Shown here one piece after another: positions 55,672-64,000 of a stretch of 64,000 nucleotides of DNA. Made by a program: the position numbers and the translations under genes. The notes beneath the pieces are model-generated. The model saw only the letters and a list, made by a program, of their open reading frames with translations. It did not search any database and was not told the origin of the DNA. Numbering within the stretch: the stretch's first letter is position 1; every line of letters begins with the position of its first letter. The stretch comes from Chlorokybus atmophyticus (taxonomy: Eukaryota; Streptophyta; Chlorokybophyceae; Chlorokybales; Chlorokybaceae): assembly GCA_009103225.1 (NCBI GenBank), contig RHPI01003079.1:186091-250090 (forward strand), given 5' to 3'.

Positions 55672-57650
55672 GAATGTACGCCTTGCCTTTTTTGACCTAG
55701 CCATGGCGCCACGTATCCAAATCACACCGACGACACCCCAGCCGTTGCCGCCGCTGCGGCGGACGGCGATCGGCTTGTTTCAAACCCAACATTGCGCAAA
55801 GTTCATACGCGGAAGCTGGCAGGGAAGTGCCCGCGAAAGCATATGAGCATTTCGCTAAGGTTTCTGGTTTCGCTACAGAAGCCAACGCAACTGTGTTTAC
55901 TCGTGAACACAAGGTATTGCTGGAGTAAATGGAAAGTTAGTTTGCGAATTCACTCTGCGCTGCGATCTGGGCCGTTCCAATCCACTTCAAATAACATAGA
56001 TTTATGGCATCTAAGTGAATTGGAGAGGCCCGAGCGGGTGCAGCGCATCATACTGTGGTTACTGTTCTTGGGCCAAGAGCTCGGCGCTGCCCGGAACCCC
56101 GTATCGAGAGGCGGGATCGGAGACGGTATGGCAAGAGGTATCGGGATGCGGCATCGAGAGTGGGTCATGAGATACGGTCAACGGCGCGGTACGATACCAA
56201 TTGTGCACAGTTAACTCCCGCTACATGTATAGGATTACTGTCCATCCTCATGGTATTTAATTTTATGACGTGGGTATTCCATTACTTATTCGGCTGAAGA
56301 CCCTGCTTGGTGCCCCTTTTATTTTAGCGGTTAACCGTCGGTACTAAGTGGTTGGGTGTAAAACAGTTCAAGTGAGGGTTAGAAAGACGGCATGTGTTTG
56401 GGGTACGGGCCCCACTCCCTCGTACTGCCCAAAGTGCGCGCGTTTTAACCTCTAACTGTTGCCGATTTGGCGCCGAAACACCGACAATTGGACTGCACCG
56501 TTGAAATGTTGCTGCAGATATACCATTGAGCATTTGTGCAATGATTGGCATATCTATGCCTGTCTTGGGCAACGGTGTGTAACACTTTCGCGATCCCGTT
56601 TAATCACAATTGTTCGTGATCAGATGATAGCTTAACGACGCAAATTTTTGTATAGTTGAATCTTAACGTTAAGGTGTGTAAGGTTAGTGTCAATCTACCA
56701 GTACTAACTATTGCGTAACTCAGGGGTAACTTCAAGTGTAACGTTACTACTTGATTTGCCACCTTGATAAGTGTGTTACATGGCATGTCATTGTGCGCAT
56801 AGTGATTGGCATATATTTTAAGCAGTTGCATAATGTGGGGATGTGCTTTAGACGGTCGATTTGTTTCTTACAGATTGAACGGCTGATACTTGAAAGACGC
56901 CGCCTAGCCAATGAGCGGCAGGCGAGCCGCGCAGGGTGCCGTATGTGATGCCCTTTGCCCGGGTAAGGTGTTTGCGTGTGCCCTAATGCCGGGCGGCCCC
57001 GCCCAATCAGCCGCACCGCTCGTTTTTGGTGACTAGGTAGTGCGGACAATTGTCAACATCAAGAATTACCACCAACAATATGACCTAGTGACAGAAGTTG
57101 ATGGTGAGCACCCGGTTGGTCCCCACTTGCGCGCTGTTCCGCGCACCCTTTTCGTGGGTGGCTCTGGTGGCTGTTTTTCCCCGGCGCGCCCGACGACGCC
57201 ACCTCACCTCGAGGGAGGGGGCCAAGCCGACGTGTCAACGCCGTAATCGACCCATCGCGAATCGCGAGACTCTTGATCGCAGTCACCTCTGACCCAAATT
57301 CATGCTTCAAAGATTTTGTAGTTTCCCTGTAGGTTTGCCCAGAGCCAGCCTGAGAAGTTTGTTCAGTGAAACACTTGCATGCAAGTTTCTCTCAGGTCAG
57401 TCGCCGAACCGTGCGACCAGTTGAACTGAACCGAACGCAGTCGTAACAAACCGTAGACTTTTGACAGCGGCGGCGGCGGCGGCGGTACAGGTCGGAGTCG
57501 GTGTGCGCGGCGGGCGTGTCGTCAGCAAGAGGTGTTTGTGTCAGTGATTGGGCGGTGCGTGTCGGTGCTTAATTGTGGGTGGTTACTTTGCGTTGGTGAG
57601 CAAGCTTGAGGGTTTTGGTCTGTGTGGTCTGGGCGGCGAGGTAGGCACAC
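55672..57650. other. Spacer between mobile elements and the CBSX-type gene
   Basis: Mixed DNA with short open stretches only. 55806-55926 reads AYEHFAKVSGFATEANATVF in one frame. 56873-56947 starts after a good acceptor (TTTCTTACAG) and reads IERLILERRRLANERQ before a stop, so it may be an orphan exon. A (GGC)n run at 57466-57486 lies in the presumed promoter/5' UTR of the next gene. Confidence 0.35.
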
Positions 57651-59340
57651 ATGGCGACCGCAGCATCCACCGCCGCCGCCGCCGGGAGCGTGCGGACGGC
57701 TACGGTGACGCCCCGGCTGGCAGTCCCCCGCAGCGAGCCCAGGGCGATTCCCTCGCCTTCCTCATCGTCGTCCGCCGCCTCCACTTCTTCCAGCAGACTC
57801 CGCCCGCTGGTCCAGCCGCTAGCGAGCCGCAGCAGTGCAGGCCGAACGGCAGTCCGCATGGCCGTGGCAGGCACGCCTCGCCCACAAGCAAAGAAGGTAA
57901 ATTTAACAACAAACAGATTTGCCTGTCTTCTGCTGCTGCTGCTGTTGTTGTTGTTGTTGTGTGTTTTGTGCTTAGGGTTTCTGATTGTCATGTCATTGGT
58001 CGCAGCCTTATGGTGGCAAGTACGAGATTGTGAAGGATGTGATGACGCGCGCTCCCCTGTCAGCCACACCTGAGATGACTGTTGAAGAAGGTCAGTTTCC
58101 TTTGCTGTTATTCACAATTCTCGCATCGATTGTGTTGTTGCTGCTGAAAGCGTGAAGATCGTTTCACACAGTTGGTTGGTGCTCAATGGTGATATGTTGT
58201 GCTCCGTTAAAGTGTGTAATCTTGTGCTCTGTGATACTCTGCCTGAGATCAGTAGCAATGCTTTCTTGAGAGCAGTAGCAGTGCTTTCTTGAGCATCTTA
58301 CTTGGCCCCCATTGATGGTCGTCCAACTGGTCATGTCAATCAAAGCTTACTTATACACAATATTCTTGTTCATGGCAGTAGCAGTACACCGTAACTTACA
58401 AATTTTTTGCATGCAAACAGCTCTTGAGTTGTTGGTGAAGTCCAAGATTACGGGCCTTCCTGTTGTTGATGAGAACCTGTGTGTCGTCGGCGTGGTATCC
58501 GATTATGATCTGCTCGCGCTGGATGAAATCTCAGGTGAGGAATGTTGCATTGTTCCTGCTTGGGCCGTGGTAATGAACGATGCGCTGTTGCCCACGCACA
58601 GTTCCAATCAGTACTACGCTCGCACTGTTTGCGTTTTATGAGTTTTATGGTCGAAGAGTTGCGTGCTTTGCAGTGCACTCTTTGAACCTACACTACCATG
58701 CTTGCACTGTTGTCAAGCTTCGTAATGTGTTGGCGCAGGCACGCGGGAGGAAGACAGCTTTTTCTTCCCGCAAGCAGACAGCTCATGGGAAGTTTTCAAG
58801 CAATTGCAGGTACTTGGACCGTAACAAATAGCATTAGCTGACATGGGTTCGCACTGAATGCATATATTTGACTGGTTGTGAACATGGGGGGTGTTGTGCA
58901 GTCTCTCCTGGCAAAAACGCAGGGCAAGACTGTGGGAGATGTGATGACAACGCAGCCAATTGTTGTGCGTGAACAAACATCGCTGGACGCCGCTGCGCGA
59001 ATGTTGCTTGAGTTGAAGATTAGACGACTTCCGGTTGTTGCCGAGGATGGCAAGCTGGTGAGCATGTCTTTTAAATCTTGCGCATACATGTGCGCACAAA
59101 TGAGCGCGCTCCTACACATGCACACGCACATGTGTGAGAGTGTGCACACATGTGCAACCAGACAAACGAAGCAGTTGTGGGTGTGCGTGCACATATGTCT
59201 GTTCAGCATATAGTTGCCTTATGCGAGGGATGCTGAGTTGTTGTCTGTCTGTGTTGCAGGTTGGGATACTGACCCGTGGCAACGTTGTCAAGGCTGCCCT
59301 AAATGCGCGGCGTGCTGCCAATGGCCAGTCTCTTTTGTAA
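57651..59340 (+). CDS. Plastid CBSX-type protein with two CBS domains, 250 aa
   Basis: Six exons with consistent phases: 57651-57896, 58006-58090, 58421-58534, 58739-58809, 58902-59057, 59260-59340 (753 nt with stop). Residues 1 to about 78 are Ala/Ser/Arg-rich without acidic clusters, a plastid transit peptide. CBS1 holds YEIVKDVMTRAPLSATPEMTV and KSKITGLPVVDENLCVVGVVSDYDLLAL; CBS2 holds GKTVGDVMTTQPIVV and ELKIRRLPVVAEDGKLVGILTRGNVVKAA. Plant CBSX1/CBSX2 (about 236 aa) have the same layout, bind adenosine nucleotides and activate thioredoxins in the chloroplast. ATG 57651 is the first in frame and is followed by the transit peptide. TTTTGTAACTTGTAA at the stop provides a TGTAA signal of green-algal type. 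No break. Confidence 0.93.
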
Positions 59341-60363
59341 CTTGTAATCCTATTTTCGTCAAAACATCTAGCAGTCTTAGCGTTGGTGAAAACATTCTTA
59401 GCTTGTCTGACTGCTGCCCTTTCTGGTCGCCCCTTGCATTCGCGGGCAGCCGCCAGGTCAAGCCACATTTGGTACAGTATTGATGATGCGCTGGTTTTCA
59501 ATTGGCTCGCGTTTGGTGGTGCTGCTGTTAGAAATTGTGCACTTGTGCAAGTATTCTGCTGCTGTTCAATTGCCATGTAACTGAGTTGTACTGTATATGT
59601 ACAGGTTATGCTGCCAGTAGTTGTAGACATTCATGACATCACTCACAACATGCCAAATAGCATGCAATGTGGTGGCGTGTCTGTTGGCACACACTGTGCG
59701 CAGAAGGCTGTAAGAAAGCTAGCAAAACGCAATTGCTGTATGGTACAGAGGTGGAAGGCGCACTGTGAGTGAATTAAGCTACGCATGTCGATAAGCAATA
59801 TGAACAAGCTCATGATGCACATTGAGTTGATTACCGTATCATACCCCATTGCAAAAAACAAGCATATGGTGGTACAATTAATAGCATCATGGCTATCACA
59901 ATTACCATAACAGCTATAAATACACAAACACATGATCTCCATGCAAGATGTCAATGTAGCTGCACGCCGCCACGATAGTATGTTGAGCCAAATGTAAGCT
60001 TTTGTGATGTTGTGAACAACACACACAATTGGTGTTCATGTACAGGTGTCCACACACTCGATGACGTCAAAACTTCAAACTGCGCCATGAGTTGATTGCT
60101 CAACTCGGCATCCCAGTTAATAAGTTTAATATGTGTAAGTGCGTAAGAACTTGTTCTCACGACTTTTAAAACTGATGATTGTATATTAAATTAATACAAC
60201 TCAAACAAGGTTATATATGTTCAATGCGCATACCAATTTCAATTTGCGCAAGTCGTTAAGGGATATAAAGGAAGCCACGATAGTTGCTTGCGATCAATAC
60301 TGCACGTGCATGATTTGTGCCAACGAACATTGCAACCTCATAATCTCGCAACATTATATTTTA
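59341..60363. other. 3' flank of the CBSX-type gene and spacer
   Basis: Contains the presumed 3' UTR (further TGTAA near 59576) and AT-rich DNA. No gene seen on either strand. Confidence 0.5.
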
Positions 60364-60442
60364 CCCCCCCCCCCCCCCCCCCCCCCCNNNNNNNNNNNNN
60401 NNNNNNNNNNNNNNNNNNNNNCCCCCCCCCCCCCCCCCCCCC
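60364..60442. other. Poly-C tract containing an assembly gap
   Basis: 24 C, 34 N, then 21 C. The gap lies wholly inside a homopolymer, so the true length of the C run is unknown. The complementary strand is poly-G. Confidence 0.98.
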
Positions 60443-60642
60443 GCCGCATACGAGTCATTTATTGATAGCTATGACGCACCCCCCGGTCAGCTGATGTGGC
60501 GTGCGTCAGATCACCTTTTTTGCCCTGTCAGATCGCCCCATCGCGACTTTGCAGAAAGAGCAAAAAAGCGCCCAAACCCTAAAATCTCCTAACGAGAAAC
60601 AGGCAGACCGTGCCGGCGCTGACGACGGCGACGACGCCGGCG

Positions 60643-61703
60643 ATGATGTCGGCGATGACGTCTTGCTGCGCCACCTCGACGTCGTCTTGCTGCTCGCCGT
60701 CCGCGTCGCTGCGGCCGCCGTCGTCGGGGCTGGGGCTGGGGCTGGGGCGGCGAGGCAGGGGTCTCCTTCAGGCAAAGCGTGCCAGCAGGTGTGTAACTTG
60801 GGGAAAGGATGATTATGATGGGCAGAGATGGTAAACTGTTTCTAGTAGATTGAACTGTGTTTTTTTGTCGTTCGACGCGCAAGTCTGTGCCATCATGTCG
60901 TTTCAATTGTCGCAGACATCAACCACCATGTTGACAGCTGCTGCCACCACAGGCTTTTTATGAACTTGCCCTGTTCGACAAAGCCTTTGGAATTGCTTGC
61001 TGCATATCCATCTCTGCGCTTCACGCGCTGGTTTCAGCACTATGCATGCAAATCTTTATAACTCGCGTCATGCGTGCACTCTCCCCTGGTTGTATCATCA
61101 TACATTATTTCATGTATCACGTGCCCATTTGAGCCCATGGGAGTTTCATTGTTCCATCGTACGTTCAGTCTCGGTCATGCCCTTGGACATGGAACTGATT
61201 GTTCATCGCGCAGCTTGCGAGTACGCATCTCCACACATGGGACGTCTGAGCCATGCAAAGAAGGGACAAACAGCAACAAACCTGGTCCCAGCCCGCCGTT
61301 ACCCCCGCGCAGACCGCCACCCCCACCCCGCACAACACTGAAGGTGAGACAACATACGCACATGTACGCGCACACGCCAAGGGGTACATAACCCATGTGC
61401 ATACACATACATGGGCGCACACACACATGCTCGTGCATACACATGTACAAACAATGCGCAACAGTATGTATACACACACGTGCATGCGCGCAGATCTGCA
61501 GAGTAGCAAATTCACATGCATGTGTGTGCACAACAGGAGGTGTTGGCGAAGGTGGAGGCAGCGGTAATGCCACAGACTGAGGGTGACGCCAAGGACGCAT
61601 TTTGGATTGCGCTGTCAATAGCGGTGCTGCTGTGGGCCAGCCAGCGCGTCGTCTGCGCCGCAATGCACATCCAACACTACCTCCACCACCTTGACCAACT
61701 ATA
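60643..61703 (+). CDS. Small plastid-targeted single-span membrane protein, unknown function
   Basis: Three exons: from ATG 60643 to the GTGTGT donor after 60787; from the C after CGCGCAG (about 61220) to 61343 (donor GTGAGA); and 61539-61703 to TAG. Phases 2 and 0 agree across both junctions. The N-terminus (MMSAMTSCCATSTSSCC ... GRRGRGLLQAKRAS) is Ser/Thr/Arg-rich with no acids, like a transit peptide. A Pro-rich middle (PPLPPRRPPPPPR) precedes a helix (EVLAKVEAAVM) and one hydrophobic span, FWIALSIAVLLWASQRVV, then a His-rich end. About 140 residues. I do not recognise the family. A thylakoid or envelope location is inferred. Confidence 0.6.
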
Positions 61704-62057
61704 GTTCAATACCACACTACTGATATACACTGGCACATCCGAGGAGTAGCGTCCGGCGGAACGGCCGGGCGATGTACATAGCATGTTTTGTGTATGTTGA
61801 GAGGTGGGCTGCTTGTATGAGAGCAGCTGGACGACCCCATTTGTACATGATACCCCCCAGTGGTTTTCAGCACTGGGGAAAGAAAGACAATGAAAACATG
61901 ACTGTAAGCTTAGCCTCTGCTGCCGGTTCACCTTGACTGTGCCACACAGCCACTAGCTGTATCTTGTAAAGATGTTGCTACTGTTGCTTGGATTGAATGG
62001 GACAACCTGCGTATGAGATCACATGTAGTTGCTATTGTATAGACTACATGTCTGCCA

Positions 62058-62426
62058 ATGTACACAAGGTGCAGTTGCAGAGGTCTCAATCGTATCCAGC
62101 CACGCGCGCTCTGGATCACATGTAGCATACCATGTCATTTTATCCTCGACGCCGAGACGCACAGCACCCTGGGCTGCAGTTTTCACGTCGTCATCGACAT
62201 GTGCGCTAGGAGGGCGCTGGCTACGCGTGACTTGCCCTTGCGCAGGCTATCGAGCTACTTGGCTCTGTACCGGCAGCATGTGGCTTGCGCGCTGCAGCGT
62301 GCTCAGGGCATCACCATCCTAGAGCGTGGGGCGGCGGTCGTGGCGGCTGTATCAGGCTGGGGACCAGTTCAGACGGCAGCGCCAACGTCGGAAGCGAACG
62401 GTGTGCTGGCGGCTGCAGCCGTTTAG
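62058..62426 (+). CDS. Possible terminal exon, unknown product
   Basis: Open to TAG at 62424. The second half looks coding: DLPLRRLSSYLALYRQHVACAL and GITILERGAAVVAAVSGWG. ATG at 62058 is not clearly a true start; the frame may begin at an acceptor further in. No family recognised. Neighbouring 61704-62057 shows nothing. Confidence 0.35.
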   Translation: MYTRCSCRGLNRIQPRALWITCSIPCHFILDAETHSTLGCSFHVVIDMCARRALATRDLPLRRLSSYLALYRQHVACALQRAQGITILERGAAVVAAVSGWGPVQTAAPTSEANGVLAAAAV

Positions 62427-62829
62427 ATGTGTAGGCGTGCTGGCGTGCGTGTGAGTTTACTGGTGCAGTGTGATAGGCATGGCTGACAGTGCGTAGCTTC
62501 GTATGACGATGTTGCTGTACTAGTAATGTCATCTTTTAATCTGTCACACACGACTTGCACGCTGCTTGTCTACATATTTGGCACAGGTGCACGTAGCCAG
62601 CACATGACTGCAGTCGCGTGCTCATACCTCGCAGCGTGCAGCTGTCATGATGGCAACAGCAGCACAGCTACTGTAAAATGGACTGGTTACACAACCAGCA
62701 ACTAGAGTGTATGATGCAATATGCTGTGTACAGAATAAGCGCGCTGTGTGGCGCAACACAAGTGCAGTGCTCCCAGAACTTCTGTCAGCAAACGACATTC
62801 ATGCATACGCATGCAACAATTGTATGTGT

Positions 62830-63737
62830 CTAGTGCAGCAGGCCCTGGTACATTGACATGAACAGAGACAGCCACAACGTGAGCGGCGGGATGCACAGCA
62901 CGTAATCCCACAGCAACAGCCGTGCCACAGCCGGCGCCACCGGCTTGGTCTCCTCCCTCAACTGCACATGACACGCACACCACTCAGCGTTACGCAGGAC
63001 ATAAAGTACAGCTAATGTGTGTGTCTCTCACCTGAGGAATGAGTGCAAGGTTCTGCGCGGACGGCATGGCAGATTGCGCTAACAACAGCAGGAAGCACAC
63101 GGGATCGCGTGGGATTAGTGCATTCCGCCACAACGCCTGAACAACAAAGGGAAAGGTGTATCCAGTAAAGTGACATGCATGTCAGCAGCGTGTGCGCATG
63201 TGCATGCATGTGAATGCCAGTGCCATGTACGCTTATGGACACACACACGCACACGCGCGCACGCATGCGTGTCTGCGCGCGCTCGCGCGTGCGTGCGTGC
63301 GTGCGCGCGCAAGTATGGGTGTGTTATTGCTGTACACTCACTGTGACAATGGCTAGCGCTGCGAGAGGGCTGAGCACGTGGCGCACGCCAAGCACTGCCC
63401 ACAACACTCTGCGATCCAACCGCAGCACCTCAACCCTTCCTCCCTCACCTGCCAACAGCACACACACTCACATACACACACCACGTGCTTGATGACTTGC
63501 TCTCAAACTACACCCTGCGCTCGCACCTTCTTTGTTGTTTTTTGGTATCAGCGAGGAAGCCAGCACAATGGTCTGCACAGGGAGGACGGCCTGGCCGAGA
63601 AGCGTGAGGCAATCGAACAGTGACTTTGAGAAAAATCGACCGAGGCTGGACAACAAGCTTGCATCGGATGACGCAGGAGGTGCGTTCATGACGAGGGCCT
63701 TTAGTGGAGAGACGCCTATGATGAAGCCAACAATGAC
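62830..63737 (-). CDS. PIN-LIKES-type (auxin efflux carrier family) protein, C-terminal part
   Basis: Minus-strand exons 63737-63527, 63448-63342, 63136-63032 and 62961-62830 join in phases 1, 0, 0 and end at TAG. Sequence signatures: VIVGFIIGVSPLKALVM, TLLGQAVLPVQTIVLASSL, VLGVRHVLSPLAALAIV, DPVCFLLLLAQSAMPSAQNLALIPQ (shortened: DPVCFLLLLAQSAMPSAQN) and WDYVLCIPPLTLWLSLFM. These match the C-terminal transmembrane helices of the PILS family, which transport auxin-type molecules at the endoplasmic reticulum in land plants; the algal substrate is unknown. The first exon may extend further upstream. N-terminal exons lie beyond the window or in the repetitive end. Confidence 0.85.
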
Positions 63738-63789
63738 CTGCGCAAAGGAGATGACGGTCATGCGAGTGCCTTTGCAGATGCCATGAGCA

Positions 63790-64000
63790 TATATGTCTGG
63801 GCCTCTGAAGCACACATGCTAGCACGCACAAGCGAGCATACACACACACGCGCACTTGCAAGCATGCAGACGCACACACCTTGCACATGGAGACGCATGC
63901 ACACGCACATGCACGCAGCCACATGCATGCATGCACGCGCACATGCGCACACATGTTATGGGCGTGTGAGCGCTCACACACACAAAAGTATGTGCACGTA
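63790..64000. other. CACG/CATG low-complexity DNA at the window edge
   Basis: Alternating CA, CACG and GCATG words, probably intronic to the PIN-LIKES-type gene. No coding exon identified. Confidence 0.4.

Overview
The window reads as nuclear DNA of a photosynthetic eukaryote, most likely a green alga. It has spliced genes with GT..AG introns, two genes whose products start with plastid transit-peptide-like sequence (a two-CBS-domain CBSX-type protein and a small single-span membrane protein), and a PIN-LIKES-type carrier. TGTAA follows the CBSX stop closely, as in green-algal polyadenylation signals. Simple repeats (TG, CACG, CATG) are very abundant. I cannot name the species.

Layout. 1-5.9 kb: low-complexity DNA, a 550-bp (TG)n tract and decayed coding pieces. 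5.97-27.3 kb: a broken Ty3/gypsy retrotransposon on the + strand (gag, protease, C5-cytosine methyltransferase domain, RT, RNase H, integrase, C-terminal PHD finger). It has been invaded by an apparently intact Ty1/copia element (11253-16603), two solo copia-type LTRs, and a second, minus-strand gypsy fragment (21.15-26.1 kb) that carries the same kind of methyltransferase as an open frame. 27.3-55.7 kb: a second, internally deleted relic of the same gypsy family, split by an element with 35-bp inverted ends (27531-55040). Inside that lies a 25.7-kb element flanked by TTAA (27945-53617). The TTAA-flanked element holds two tandem, diverged, intron-containing gene sets. Each set encodes a coiled-coil protein, a DUF6589-like region (lost from set 1), a FEN1/XPG-like nuclease with a CXC cysteine domain, a zinc-finger exon, and a Tudor-like/C5-methyltransferase protein. 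A decayed copia element and two more solo LTRs sit in set 1. 55.7-64 kb: the only ordinary gene neighbourhood, with the CBSX-type gene, a small plastid-targeted membrane protein gene, an unknown short ORF, and the 3' end of a PIN-LIKES-type gene on the minus strand.

The unifying theme is that two unrelated classes of mobile element, one copied through RNA and one with inverted ends and retained introns, each carry a cytosine-5 DNA methyltransferase together with what look like chromatin- or DNA-reading modules (PHD in one, Tudor-like and CXC in the other). Nearly all copies carry stops, frameshifts or deletions. The copia element at 11.25-16.6 kb is the exception: one 1293-residue frame, near-identical LTRs and a perfect 5-bp target duplication.

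Limits: everything was read by eye. Exon boundaries come from splice sites and reading-frame phase, and family names come from recognised motifs, not from a search.
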